Assembly (NCBI RefSeq): GCF_030586465.1
Contig: NZ_JAUQYP010000001.1
Location: 1,755,834-1,819,833, forward strand
DNA: 64,000 nucleotides
Reading direction: 5' to 3'
Source: Actinotalea lenta
GTDB taxonomy: Bacteria > Actinomycetota > Actinomycetes > Actinomycetales > Cellulomonadaceae
This document shows, one piece after another, positions 51,643 to 59,999 of this stretch. The position numbers and the translations under genes are program-made. The notes under the pieces were generated by a model, which was given only the letters and a program-made list of their open reading frames with translations, was not told the DNA's origin and ran no database searches. Every line of letters begins with the position of its first letter. Within the stretch, counting starts at the first letter, position 1.

Positions 51643-52326
51643 TCAGCGCGCCGGCTCGGCCAGTCGGCCGTCGTGGATCCCGAGCACCCGGTCGGCGTTG
51701 CGCAGCAGCAGCGGGTCGTGCGTGGCCACCAGGGCGGCCATGCCGTGGGTGTGCGCGAGGTCCTGGAGCAGCGACATGATCTCCGACCCGGTGGCCGAGT
51801 CGAGCTGGCCGGTCGGCTCGTCCGCGAGCAGCACCGCCGGGCGAGCCACCACCGCCCGGGCCAGCCCCACGCGCTGGCGCTGGCCGCCGGACAGCTGAGG
51901 CGGGGTCTGGCGCGCGTGCCGGGTCAGACCGACCGCCTCGAGGGCCTCGGCCACACGGTCGTCGCGTTCCGGGCCCGGCACTCGCAACAGGCGCAACGGG
52001 ACCTCGACGTTCTCCCGCGCGGTCAGCTCGGGCAGCAGGCCGAAGGACTGGAAGACGAAGGCGATCCGCTCGCGGCGCAGCGCGAGGCGTGCCGCCGGGT
52101 TCAGGGTCGCCAGGTCCACGCCGTCGACCAGCACCCTGCCGGCGGTCGGCGTGTCCAGACCGCCCATGAGGTTGAGCAGCGTGGTCTTGCCTGACCCGGA
52201 GCGCCCACGCACCGCCACGAGCTCACCGGCGGCGACCGCCAGGCTGGCCTGCGCGACCGCGTGCACCGGCCCCGCCGGTGAGGTGAAGGTCCGGGAGACC
52301 TCGATCGCCTCGAGCGTCGCGGTCAT
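51643..52326 (-). CDS. ABC transporter ATPase, MacB/LolD type
   Basis: A 227-aa nucleotide-binding protein. Walker A GRSGSGKTT, signature LSGGQRQRV, Walker B VLLADEPTGQLD, switch His in VATHDP. Of the MacB/LolD family, which uses FtsX-like permeases to move lipoproteins or peptides or to transmit force. Coupled by ATGA with the preceding ATPase gene. Confidence 0.92.
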   Translation of the reverse strand: MTATLEAIEVSRTFTSPAGPVHAVAQASLAVAAGELVAVRGRSGSGKTTLLNLMGGLDTPTAGRVLVDGVDLATLNPAARLALRRERIAFVFQSFGLLPELTARENVEVPLRLLRVPGPERDDRVAEALEAVGLTRHARQTPPQLSGGQRQRVGLARAVVARPAVLLADEPTGQLDSATGSEIMSLLQDLAHTHGMAALVATHDPLLLRNADRVLGIHDGRLAEPAR

Positions 52327-53237
52327 CGTCGGTGCCTCCCGTCCGACCGGGGTCTGCTTCCGGGGCCGTCGTCCGCCGTGTCGTCGTCCGCCCGATCGGA
52401 GTCGCCCCGGTGCACCTGGACGTGGTCGGGCTCCAGCGTGAGGCGGACCCGGTCGGCGAGCCCGAGCCGCTCGACGTAGTCCTGGGGGAGCTGGAGGCGG
52501 CCCACCTTGTCGAGCACCGTGAACTCCTCGGCGAGGTGGTGCTCGGTGCCGTGCCGGACGACCTCGCCGGACACCCGGCCGTCACGGATCTGCACGGTGC
52601 GTGAGACATGGTCGCTGACCGCTCGGTCGTGGGTGACCACGAGCGCGGTGACCCCCAGCTCGGTGTTGACGGTGCGGATGGCCTCGAGCACCTCGGCCGA
52701 GGTGCCCTCGTCGAGCTGCCCGGTGGGCTCGTCCGCGAGCAGCACCCGTGGGGCGTTCGCCAGCGCGATCGCCAGCGCTACGCGCTGCTGCTGCCCCCCC
52801 GACATCTCCTGCGGTCGGCGGTCGGCCAGGTCGGCGACCTCGAGCAGGTCGAGCAGCTCCAGGGCGCGTCGCCGACGTTCCCGGCGACCCCGGCCCCCGG
52901 CGAGCAGCATCGGCAGCTCGACGTTCGCCGCGGCGGACAGGTAGTCGACGAGGTTCTCGCCGGTCTGCTGCCACACGAAGCCGACGTCGTTGCGGCGGTA
53001 GGCCTGGCGCCCGCGCCGGTCCAGGGCCGCCAGGTCCCGCCCGGCGACGCGGGCGTGACCCGCGCTCGGCAGGTCCTGGGCGCCCAGGATGGCCAGGAGC
53101 GTGGACTTGCCGGACCCGGACGCCCCGACCACGGCGACCAGCTCGCCCTCGTCGACCCGCAGCGTCAGACCCTGCAGGGCCTGTACCTCGACCCCGTCCC
53201 CCCGGTAGATCCGCACGAGGTCCTCGCAGACGATCAT
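52323..53237 (-). CDS. ABC transporter ATPase with C-terminal AbrB-like domain
   Basis: A 304-aa ATPase: Walker A GASGSGKST, signature MSGGQQQRV, Walker B VLLADEPTGQLDEG. After residue about 225 is an extra domain with DKVGRLQLPQDYVERLGL and DRVRLTLEPDHVQV, which reads like a swapped-hairpin AbrB/SpoVT/MazE domain. The tail is acidic and disordered. ATG at 53237 overlaps the permease stop. The extra domain may mediate dimerisation or DNA binding; neither is shown. Confidence 0.85.
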   Translation of the reverse strand: MIVCEDLVRIYRGDGVEVQALQGLTLRVDEGELVAVVGASGSGKSTLLAILGAQDLPSAGHARVAGRDLAALDRRGRQAYRRNDVGFVWQQTGENLVDYLSAAANVELPMLLAGGRGRRERRRRALELLDLLEVADLADRRPQEMSGGQQQRVALAIALANAPRVLLADEPTGQLDEGTSAEVLEAIRTVNTELGVTALVVTHDRAVSDHVSRTVQIRDGRVSGEVVRHGTEHHLAEEFTVLDKVGRLQLPQDYVERLGLADRVRLTLEPDHVQVHRGDSDRADDDTADDGPGSRPRSDGRHRR

Positions 53238-55864
53238 CGGTCCTCCCCGGCCCGTAGGACGACGGCGGCGCTGCGGCGGGCTGCAGCGAACGCCGAGACG
53301 GCCACCGCCACGCAGGCGACCGCGACGACGGCGACCACGGCACCGGTCAGGGCGACCGGGTCCACCACCAGACCGGGCTGCGCGGCGCCCCCCGTGAAGG
53401 GTCGCACGTCGGTGCTCGCCAGGAGCAGCCCGGTCAGGGCGAAGCCGAGCCCGACGCCTGCGAGAACCGACACCGCGACCACGGGCGCGACCTCCCACAG
53501 CACGAGGCGGACCTCGGCTCGTGACGGCAGCCCCATCGTCCGCAGCACCGCGACCACCCGGGTGCGGCGCGCGGAGCGGTCCGCGAGCGCCAGGGCCACC
53601 GCGAGCATGGCAGCGAGCAGGCCGGCGGCGACCACGACGCCGATCCCGACGCTCATGGCCGTGGCTGTGGCGGCGCTGCGCAGCTGCTCGAGGCGGGTGT
53701 GGGCGGCGTCCACGGTGGCCGCCGGGCCGGCCACGTCGCGGACGGCGGCGGCGACGGCCTCCGGGTCGGCCGACGGCTCCAGCGCCAGGAACGCCCTGGT
53801 GACGTCCAGGTGGGTGGTGACGTCGACCAGGGAGGCCCGGTTCACCACGATCCAGCGCTGGGACCCGGTGAGCCCGGGTGCCGCGGTCGCCGTCGCGGTG
53901 ACGGTGAGCGGCACGTGCGGCGCGGTCTCCAGCACCACGGCGTCACCGGAGTGCCGCCGCGTCTCGGACGAGGCGATCAGGCCGCCGACGGGAGGTACGG
54001 GCACGGCCCCCGGGACGTCGCGCTGCACGACCGCGAGCTCCGGCCCGACGGCGTACAGCGGTACCAGCAGGTGCGAGTCCCCGGACTGCACCGCCACCGA
54101 CGTGGACGTCTCGACGGGAGCGACCGCCGCCACGCCGGGCAGGGTGCGCAATGCCTCCACCTGGTCCCCGTCGAGGTACCCGGTCACCCGCACGTCGGCC
54201 CCGACGTCGGCCCGGGCGGCGTCCGTGCGGGCAGCGTCGATCGTCGACGTGACCAGCACGCCGAGCAGCGCGACGGCCGTGCCGGCGACGGTGGCGACCG
54301 TCGCGGTCAGCGGTGCGGTGCGCCGGGCGGCGAGCGCGGCGCCGAGCGGGTCCACGAGGTCGTCGCGGTCCCGCAGCCGCCGGGCGAGGGGGGCGAGCAA
54401 CCGGGGGACCAGCCGGACGCACGCCAGGGCGACGAGCACCGCGAGCAGCAGCGGGGCCAGCACAGCGAGGGGGTTTGCCCCGGCCGCACCGGGCCCGGTG
54501 ACCACGAGCTCGATGACCGCGGCCGCCGCCAGCAGCGTGAGGCCGACCTCGACCGCGACCCGGGGGGCCGCCGCCGACCGGGGTGTGGGTGACCCGGTCC
54601 CCAGAGCCGCGACCGGCGCGAGGCCCAGGAGCCCAGGGGCCAGCCACCACCACGGCGAGACGTCCACCGGGATCAGCGCCTGCGCGGCCAGCCCTCCCAG
54701 GGCCGCCGCGGGTAGGCTCACGAGTGCCGCCTCCGTCCCGAGCAGCGCGCGGTGCTGAGCCACGGTGCCACCGCGCAGAGCCACGAGCCGCTGGGCGGTG
54801 CGCCGGGGTGCGACCACGACCTGGGCGGCCAGCGCCAGCAGTGCGAGCAGCACCCCGGCCGGTGCGGCCACAGCGATGCCGAGCACGGTCGTCGCGGTCC
54901 GTGCCCGTGCGAGCACGGTGTCGATGTGCTCGGGTGCGTTGCTCGTGAAGGTGACCGTTCCGCCGCCGTCGGAGACCCCGCGGAGCTCGGTCCGTAGCTG
55001 ATGGGCGACCGTCGCGGCCTCGCGCGCCTCGAGGTGGTCGGTGCGCAGCGGGAACCACAACCGGGTCGAGTCCGGAGCGATCGCAGGGAGCAGCGCCGAC
55101 ATCGTCCGGAGGCCTGCCCCGGGGGAGATCAGGCCCCGCACGCCCACGATGAGGCCGGTGTCGTTGGTGCCGGAGAAGGTCGGGTGCAGCAGGGTGGCGG
55201 CGTTCTGCCAGTAGCTCGAGTGCGGGTCGTCGGGGGTGAACGTCCCCACCAGGACCACGTCGACGGGGAGTCCCTCGGCGTCCTCGAGCTGGGCCCCGCG
55301 CACGTCTCCCACCTTCCAGCGCATCTGGTCGGCGGACTCCACCGACATCGCCACCTCGAGCCGGTCGACGCCGTCCACCGCGGGTGGCTCCTGGGCCGGG
55401 GCGCGCCCCTCCACGATCCGGACGTGCTCGAGCAGCTGGGGCGCGTTCGCCGGCTGGACGTACATCAGGCCGCGATCGGGAACGCTCGCGTCTCGGGCCG
55501 AGAGGCCCTGCCACGTCAGCTGGTACTGCGGGGCGCCCAGCAGCCCCCGCAGCGGTTCGGGCAGCGACGCCCGGTCGCGCGTCAGTGCGGCGTCCACGAC
55601 CCGCCACGCATCCTGCGAGGTCCACCGACCTGCGGCACCGTCGGGAGGCGGCAGGAGGATCACGGCGCGCGGCGCCGCGGCCGGGTCGACGAAGATCCGC
55701 GACGCCGATCCCAGGTCGCTGCGCAGCTCGTGCGTGGTCGTGGTGTCCAGCCACCGTGGCCACAGCATCGTCAGCGCCGAGGCCAGCGCAACCACGCCCG
55801 CGAGCACCCCCCAGCGCGTGCCGGAGAGCCGGAGGTGCCGCAGCAGCAGTCGTGCCCAGGTCAC
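53234..55864 (-). CDS. FtsX-like ABC permease, large (876 aa)
   Basis: A two-module FtsX/MacB-like permease. An N-terminal helix (residues 14-36) is followed by a 240-residue extracytoplasmic domain, three or four helices near 290-420, a second extracytoplasmic region (GADVRVTGYLDGDQVEALRT onwards) and a final three-helix FtsX domain (VGIGVVVAAGLLAAMLAVALALAD; VVAVLRTMGL). It is about twice the usual length because of the duplicated module. GTG at 55864 lies in a GTGA overlap. Confidence 0.88.
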   Translation of the reverse strand: MTWARLLLRHLRLSGTRWGVLAGVVALASALTMLWPRWLDTTTTHELRSDLGSASRIFVDPAAAPRAVILLPPPDGAAGRWTSQDAWRVVDAALTRDRASLPEPLRGLLGAPQYQLTWQGLSARDASVPDRGLMYVQPANAPQLLEHVRIVEGRAPAQEPPAVDGVDRLEVAMSVESADQMRWKVGDVRGAQLEDAEGLPVDVVLVGTFTPDDPHSSYWQNAATLLHPTFSGTNDTGLIVGVRGLISPGAGLRTMSALLPAIAPDSTRLWFPLRTDHLEAREAATVAHQLRTELRGVSDGGGTVTFTSNAPEHIDTVLARARTATTVLGIAVAAPAGVLLALLALAAQVVVAPRRTAQRLVALRGGTVAQHRALLGTEAALVSLPAAALGGLAAQALIPVDVSPWWWLAPGLLGLAPVAALGTGSPTPRSAAAPRVAVEVGLTLLAAAAVIELVVTGPGAAGANPLAVLAPLLLAVLVALACVRLVPRLLAPLARRLRDRDDLVDPLGAALAARRTAPLTATVATVAGTAVALLGVLVTSTIDAARTDAARADVGADVRVTGYLDGDQVEALRTLPGVAAVAPVETSTSVAVQSGDSHLLVPLYAVGPELAVVQRDVPGAVPVPPVGGLIASSETRRHSGDAVVLETAPHVPLTVTATATAAPGLTGSQRWIVVNRASLVDVTTHLDVTRAFLALEPSADPEAVAAAVRDVAGPAATVDAAHTRLEQLRSAATATAMSVGIGVVVAAGLLAAMLAVALALADRSARRTRVVAVLRTMGLPSRAEVRLVLWEVAPVVAVSVLAGVGLGFALTGLLLASTDVRPFTGGAAQPGLVVDPVALTGAVVAVVAVACVAVAVSAFAAARRSAAVVLRAGEDR

Positions 55865-57561
55865 GGCGCCACCAGACCCACGGTGACCAGGGCCGTCAGC
55901 GTGCCCGTCCCCGCGGCGACCACCAGGGCCGCCCCCTGCGCGACCCGGCGAGCCGCGCGGACGGGACGTCGCACGGTCAGCCGGTCCAGGTCGACGTCCT
56001 CGGCGCGGCGCGACTCCCGCTCCGCCGCAGCGTGACACCCGGACGCCAGGACTGCGACGAGCGTCGCGCCGAGGGCGGCGGTTGCCCAGCCCGTCGCGAC
56101 GCCGGTACGGGGAGTCGATGCGGCGTACGTGACGGCGCCCCCGACGAGGGCGGCGAGGAGGGGGAGGGGTCCGAAGGACCGGGCGACGCTGCGCGCGGTC
56201 AGGACGGGGACCAGACCGCGTCCGCGGCGAGCCACCGGGGCCGCCGCCCCTGCCAGCATCGGCGCGGCCAGGCCCCCGACCAGGCCTGCACAGATCAGCA
56301 GGAGCGCTGGGGCGGCGACGCCGATTCCCTCTCCGGACCGGGTCGCGTCCCAGGTCGTCAGGCCCGTCGCGACGGCCAGCACCGCGGTCGTGGCTGCCGC
56401 GCCCGGTCTCATCCGGCCACGGTCGACGGGCAGGCGTCGCGCCACGGGGCCGAGCGTCGCTGCGGCACCCCCGAGCGCCGCCGCAGCCGCCCACCACGCC
56501 GGCCAGCCGGCTGCCACGGTGCTGGGCCAGCCGACCACGCCCCCCAGGGTCGCGGCGGCGAGCACGCCGGGAGCCTCCCGGTCGAGCAGCGCCACCGGTC
56601 GGGCGCCTCGTGCCAGCAGGAGCGTGCGCTCGCGGCGGGTCGCTGCGGCGAGCGCGGCTGCCGCAGCCCACACCCCGGCCACTCCTGCGGCGGCCCCCGC
56701 TCCGACCGCGGAGCGCGCCGTGCGTCGGGAGCTGGTCGCAGCGTCGGTGATCTCGGCCAGGTTCGCGCCGCCGCGCGCGTCGATGGTGGCGCCCTGCACC
56801 AGGAGCCCGGCGTCGTCGAGGGCCCCGGGCACCGTGTCGAGCGCGGTCGCCAGGTGCGCGAGCTGTGCGACTGACAGGCCCTGGAGCGACGGCACCACGG
56901 TCCAGCGGACCAGCGGGCGTCGAGCGGCCCGGTCCACGGCCGCCTCGTCGGCGGTGAGCAGGGGGCCCACGGCATCCTTGAGACCGGTCATCGTTCCGCG
57001 ACCCAGGCCCGGGTCGGCGAACCACACGGCGTCGTGCGGGTCGACCGGTCGCCACGTTCCCACGACGCGCACGGGTACCTCGGCGCTGCCCACCAGGAGC
57101 TCGGTGCCAGCGGCCAGCCCGGAGACCTGGGGGGCGAGCACCTCGAGGGGATCGCCGGGCCGCGGCGCGCGACCTGTGACGACCACCTGCTGCGCCCAGT
57201 CGGGCAGGTGGGCCAGGACGACGCTGCGGTCCGGGTCGGCCTCCGGGGCGGTGCGGGCGTCGAGCGGATACGTCAGCCGTGCGGTGAGGACCGGCACGTC
57301 GCCCAGGAGCCGGTGCAGGACGGCGTCGCCGCCGACGAGCTGTGCCGCGGCGTCGTCCGCCGAGCTCGTGGTGACGCGGACACCCCGCTCCGCGGCGTCC
57401 AGGGTCGCCGCCGCCCGACGGGCCAGCGCATCGGTGCGCTGTGCGGTCGTCATGGCCACCGCCGGTGGGATCGTCACGGCGAGCGCCACGGCGACCGCGA
57501 GCACCGCGAGCGCGCCGCGCCGGCGCCTCGCCAGGGCTCGGCGTCGGCCGGCGACAGTCAC
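55861..57561 (-). CDS. FtsX-like ABC permease, smaller partner (566 aa)
   Basis: An integral membrane protein with an N-terminal helix (residues about 16-36), a long extracytoplasmic domain to about 290, and six to eight helices (VGAGAAAGVAGVWAAAAALAA; VLAAATLGGVVGWPSTVAAG). It lacks the clear FtsX C-terminal module and carries only the fold's first half, so it probably pairs with the larger permease. It is the first gene of the operon; GTG at 57561. Confidence 0.78.
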   Translation of the reverse strand: MTVAGRRRALARRRRGALAVLAVAVALAVTIPPAVAMTTAQRTDALARRAAATLDAAERGVRVTTSSADDAAAQLVGGDAVLHRLLGDVPVLTARLTYPLDARTAPEADPDRSVVLAHLPDWAQQVVVTGRAPRPGDPLEVLAPQVSGLAAGTELLVGSAEVPVRVVGTWRPVDPHDAVWFADPGLGRGTMTGLKDAVGPLLTADEAAVDRAARRPLVRWTVVPSLQGLSVAQLAHLATALDTVPGALDDAGLLVQGATIDARGGANLAEITDAATSSRRTARSAVGAGAAAGVAGVWAAAAALAAATRRERTLLLARGARPVALLDREAPGVLAAATLGGVVGWPSTVAAGWPAWWAAAAALGGAAATLGPVARRLPVDRGRMRPGAAATTAVLAVATGLTTWDATRSGEGIGVAAPALLLICAGLVGGLAAPMLAGAAAPVARRGRGLVPVLTARSVARSFGPLPLLAALVGGAVTYAASTPRTGVATGWATAALGATLVAVLASGCHAAAERESRRAEDVDLDRLTVRRPVRAARRVAQGAALVVAAGTGTLTALVTVGLVAP

Positions 57562-57621
57562 GCGGCGATCTTGTCAGGGAACGGCGATCGCCATCGACTG
57601 TTCTCATCATCGCCTCATGCA

Positions 57622-57649
57622 CCGTCATGCACGCTGGCGTGCATGACGG
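57622..57649. promoter_or_regulatory. 28-bp perfect palindrome over a start codon
   Basis: CCGTCATGCACGC, spacer TG, GCGTGCATGACGG: 13-base arms pair completely. The ATG of the small gene at 57643 lies in the right arm, and the permease gene starts 60 bases away on the other strand. A further TCATGCAC half-site lies at 57614-57621. The ATGCAC/GTGCAT core is shared with the palindrome at 9992-10014. A repressor bound here could control both directions. Confidence 0.7.
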
Positions 57650-57771
57650 AGCGGGCGGAGAAGCCGATCGACGAGCGAGAGCTGCGCCGTTGGGCGGTGG
57701 TCCTGCGCCTGGAGACGCTGCGTCGGCTCCGGGACCGCGGCCGGCCCGTCGCCGCGGCCGCACGCCGCTGA
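57643..57771 (+). CDS. 42-aa small basic protein with RELRR-RLExLR motif
   Basis: MTERAEKPIDERELRRWAVV, then LRLETLRRLRDRGRPV and a basic tail AAAARR. The centre is related to the 69-aa protein at 8456 (RELRRFALLVRLEALR). It should form one amphipathic helix rich in Arg. The ATG is inside a 28-bp palindrome; no Shine-Dalgarno is clear, so it may be leaderless or read from its own transcript start. Unknown family. Confidence 0.55.
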   Translation: MTERAEKPIDERELRRWAVVLRLETLRRLRDRGRPVAAAARR

Positions 57772-57787
57772 CGACCGCGGACCGTCG

Positions 57788-58234
57788 TCACGAGGGTTGG
57801 TGGGACGCCCCGATCGGCTCGTCGACGAGCTGCTCGAGGAGGCTCAGCAGCTCCACACGGTGGGCCTGGTCGAGGCGGGCCGTCGGTGAGCTCGCGGTGG
57901 CGACCGCGATGATCCGGTCGCGCATCGCGGCGCCGTCCGCCGTGAGCTCCAGGAGCTTGACACGCCGGTCGTGCCCGGCGACCCGTCGTACCAGACCGCG
58001 CTCCTCGAGGCGGTCGGCGATCCCCGTGATGTGCGAGGGGTCGCACCGCAGGTGACACGCGAGGTCGCCCATCGGTTCCGGTTCCTCCAGCGCGAGCAGC
58101 GTGCGGGCCAGCGGGACGGGCAGGTCGAGCTGGTCCATCGCCTCGGCGAACGCGCCCTTGATCCGTTCGCCGACCACGATCAACGTGCGCGCGAGTCGGC
58201 GAGACACTGCGACGTCGTTCTCTTGCGCCAGCAC
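57788..58234 (-). CDS. MarR-family transcriptional regulator
   Basis: A 148-aa winged-helix regulator. GDLACHLRCDPSHITGIADRLEERGLVRR is the DNA-recognition helix, cited as PSHITGIADRLEERGLVRR. GTG at 58234 is chosen for typical MarR length; GTG at 58252 adds six residues. It is divergent from the MFS efflux gene and probably represses it until a phenolic or hydrophobic drug binds. Confidence 0.88.
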   Translation of the reverse strand: MLAQENDVAVSRRLARTLIVVGERIKGAFAEAMDQLDLPVPLARTLLALEEPEPMGDLACHLRCDPSHITGIADRLEERGLVRRVAGHDRRVKLLELTADGAAMRDRIIAVATASSPTARLDQAHRVELLSLLEQLVDEPIGASHQPS

Positions 58235-58260
58235 TCGACTAGAATACCTCACTCGCTCAA

Positions 58261-58270
58261 CAGTAGACTG
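58261..58270. promoter_or_regulatory. Possible MarR operator
   Basis: CAGTAGACTG is a perfect 10-bp palindrome flanked by CTCAA and AGTCA in the MarR-MFS divergent gap (58235-58319). Size and place fit a MarR site; the flanks are only partly symmetrical. Confidence 0.4.
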
Positions 58271-58319
58271 AGTCAAGCAATTCTCTCCCACCCCGCGCAC
58301 GGCCCCAGGAGGTCCGCCC

Positions 58320-59900
58320 ATGAGCCAGCCCGTCGAGGGCGCCGGCACGTTCCCCGACCCGGAGGACGTCGCACGGAACAAGCGGCAGTTCGCGTGGACG
58401 TTCGTCGGCCTCATGCTCGCGATGCTGCTCGCCGCACTGGACCAGACCATCGTCGCGACTGCGCTGCCGACGATCGTCGGCGACCTGCACGGGCTCGAGC
58501 ACCTGTCCTGGGTGGTGACCGCCTACCTCCTGGCCAGCACCATCGGCCTGCCGATCTACGGCAAGATCGGCGACCTGTTCGGCCGCAAGCCGATCTTCCT
58601 GTTCGCGATCGCCGTCTTCCTGGTCGGATCCGCGCTGTCCGGCGCGGCGCACAACATGGGTGAGCTGATCGCGTTCCGCGGTCTGCAGGGCATCGGCGGC
58701 GGCGGCCTCATGATCGGCGCCCAGGCGATCGTCGGCGACATCATCCCGCCGCGTCAGCGCGGCAAGTACGCCGGCCTGATGGGCAGCGTGTTCGGCCTCG
58801 CGTCGATCGCGGGTCCCCTGCTCGGCGGCTACCTCACCGACAGCGTCGGGTGGCGGTGGGTGTTCTACATCAACCTGCCGCTCGGGATCGCGGCGTTCGC
58901 AACGGTGCTCGTGACCCTGCACCTGCACAAGCCGACGGGGCAGCGTCCGCGCCTGGACTACGCGGGTACGACGCTGCTGGCCCTGTTCTCCTCGGCCGCG
59001 GTCCTGCTGACGAGCTGGGCCGGGAACACCTACGCCTGGGGCAGCCCTCAGATCCTGGGGCTGGCGGTCGTGATCGTCGTGACGGCCGTCGTGTTCGTCC
59101 AGGTGGAGAAGCGCGCCGAGCACCCGGTCATCCCGCTGTCGCTGTTCCGGGAACGCAACTTCGTCTTCCCGGCCGCGGCCGGCGTGACCATCGGGATCTC
59201 GATGTTCGCCGTGGTCGCCTACCTGCCGACCTACCTGCAGATGGTCCAGCGAGTCAGCGCAACGGCCTCGGGTCTGATGATGATCCCCATGGTCCTGGGG
59301 ATGCTGACGTCGTCGATCCTCACCGGGCACGCGATCACCCGCACCGGCAAGTACCGCGTCTACCCGGTGGCCGGCGCGGCTGTTGCGGGCGGGGGGCTGC
59401 TGCTGCTCGGGCAGATCGGGGTCGCCACACCGTACTGGGAGCTCGCACTGGCCATGGTGATCCTCGGGCTCGGCGTCGGTGGCGCGATGCAGAACCTCAC
59501 CCTGATCGTGCAGAACAGTGTCCCGCACGGCGTGCTGGGCGCGGCGACGTCGGCGCAGAACTACTTCCGGCAGATCGGTGCCTCGCTCGGCATCGCGGTG
59601 TTCGGGTCGATCTTCGTCAACCGCCTCACCACGCAGCTCGCGAGCGGTCCGCTGGCCGGTCACCCCGTCGGAGGCGGGGGAGTGAGCTCGCTCACGCCGG
59701 AGGTGCTGGGGACCCTGCCTGCCCAGGTGCAGCAGGCCATCGCCGACGCCTTCGGCACCGCGCTGCCACCCATCTACCTGTATGCCGTACCGGTGGTGCT
59801 CCTCGGCGCGGTGCTCGGCCTGTTCATCGAGGCGCGGCAGCTCTCGGACACCGCGCCTGCCGCGGCAATGCGAGAGGAGCGGGTCGAGTCGGCCGTCTAG
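58320..59900 (+). CDS. DHA2-family MFS multidrug exporter
   Basis: A 526-aa proton-driven exporter with 14 helices, as in EmrB/QacA. Motif LDQTIVATALPTIVGDL (TM1), GKIGDLFGRKPIFLF (motif A), GLQGIGGGGLMIGAQ (TM4) and GSVFGLASIAGPLLGGYLTD (motif C, TM5). GGAGG lies nine bases before ATG 58320. Regulated by the divergent MarR protein. Exports hydrophobic drugs; exact substrate unknown. Confidence 0.93.
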   Translation: MSQPVEGAGTFPDPEDVARNKRQFAWTFVGLMLAMLLAALDQTIVATALPTIVGDLHGLEHLSWVVTAYLLASTIGLPIYGKIGDLFGRKPIFLFAIAVFLVGSALSGAAHNMGELIAFRGLQGIGGGGLMIGAQAIVGDIIPPRQRGKYAGLMGSVFGLASIAGPLLGGYLTDSVGWRWVFYINLPLGIAAFATVLVTLHLHKPTGQRPRLDYAGTTLLALFSSAAVLLTSWAGNTYAWGSPQILGLAVVIVVTAVVFVQVEKRAEHPVIPLSLFRERNFVFPAAAGVTIGISMFAVVAYLPTYLQMVQRVSATASGLMMIPMVLGMLTSSILTGHAITRTGKYRVYPVAGAAVAGGGLLLLGQIGVATPYWELALAMVILGLGVGGAMQNLTLIVQNSVPHGVLGAATSAQNYFRQIGASLGIAVFGSIFVNRLTTQLASGPLAGHPVGGGGVSSLTPEVLGTLPAQVQQAIADAFGTALPPIYLYAVPVVLLGAVLGLFIEARQLSDTAPAAAMREERVESAV

Positions 59901-59973
59901 CTGAGCCCGTGGGGCCATCGCGTCGTCAGCGCGGTCTCGAGGCGGCTGTCCAGCCGGCCGGAGATCGTCACCG

Positions 59974-59999
59974 GTGTGGTCACGGAAGTGATCACACCG
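59974..59999. terminator. Hairpin at convergent MFS/GH113 ends
   Basis: GGTGTGGTCAC, loop GGAA, GTGATCACACC: 11-base stem with one G-T pair. It covers the last codons of the minus-strand glycosidase (stop 59992) and lies 74 bases after the MFS stop. Confidence 0.55.

Noticed and set aside
57034-57642. Longer version of the 42-aa gene beginning upstream on the plus strand
   Set aside because: The extra N-terminus is antisense to the permease gene and lacks protein-like composition; ATG 57643 is the first sensible start.
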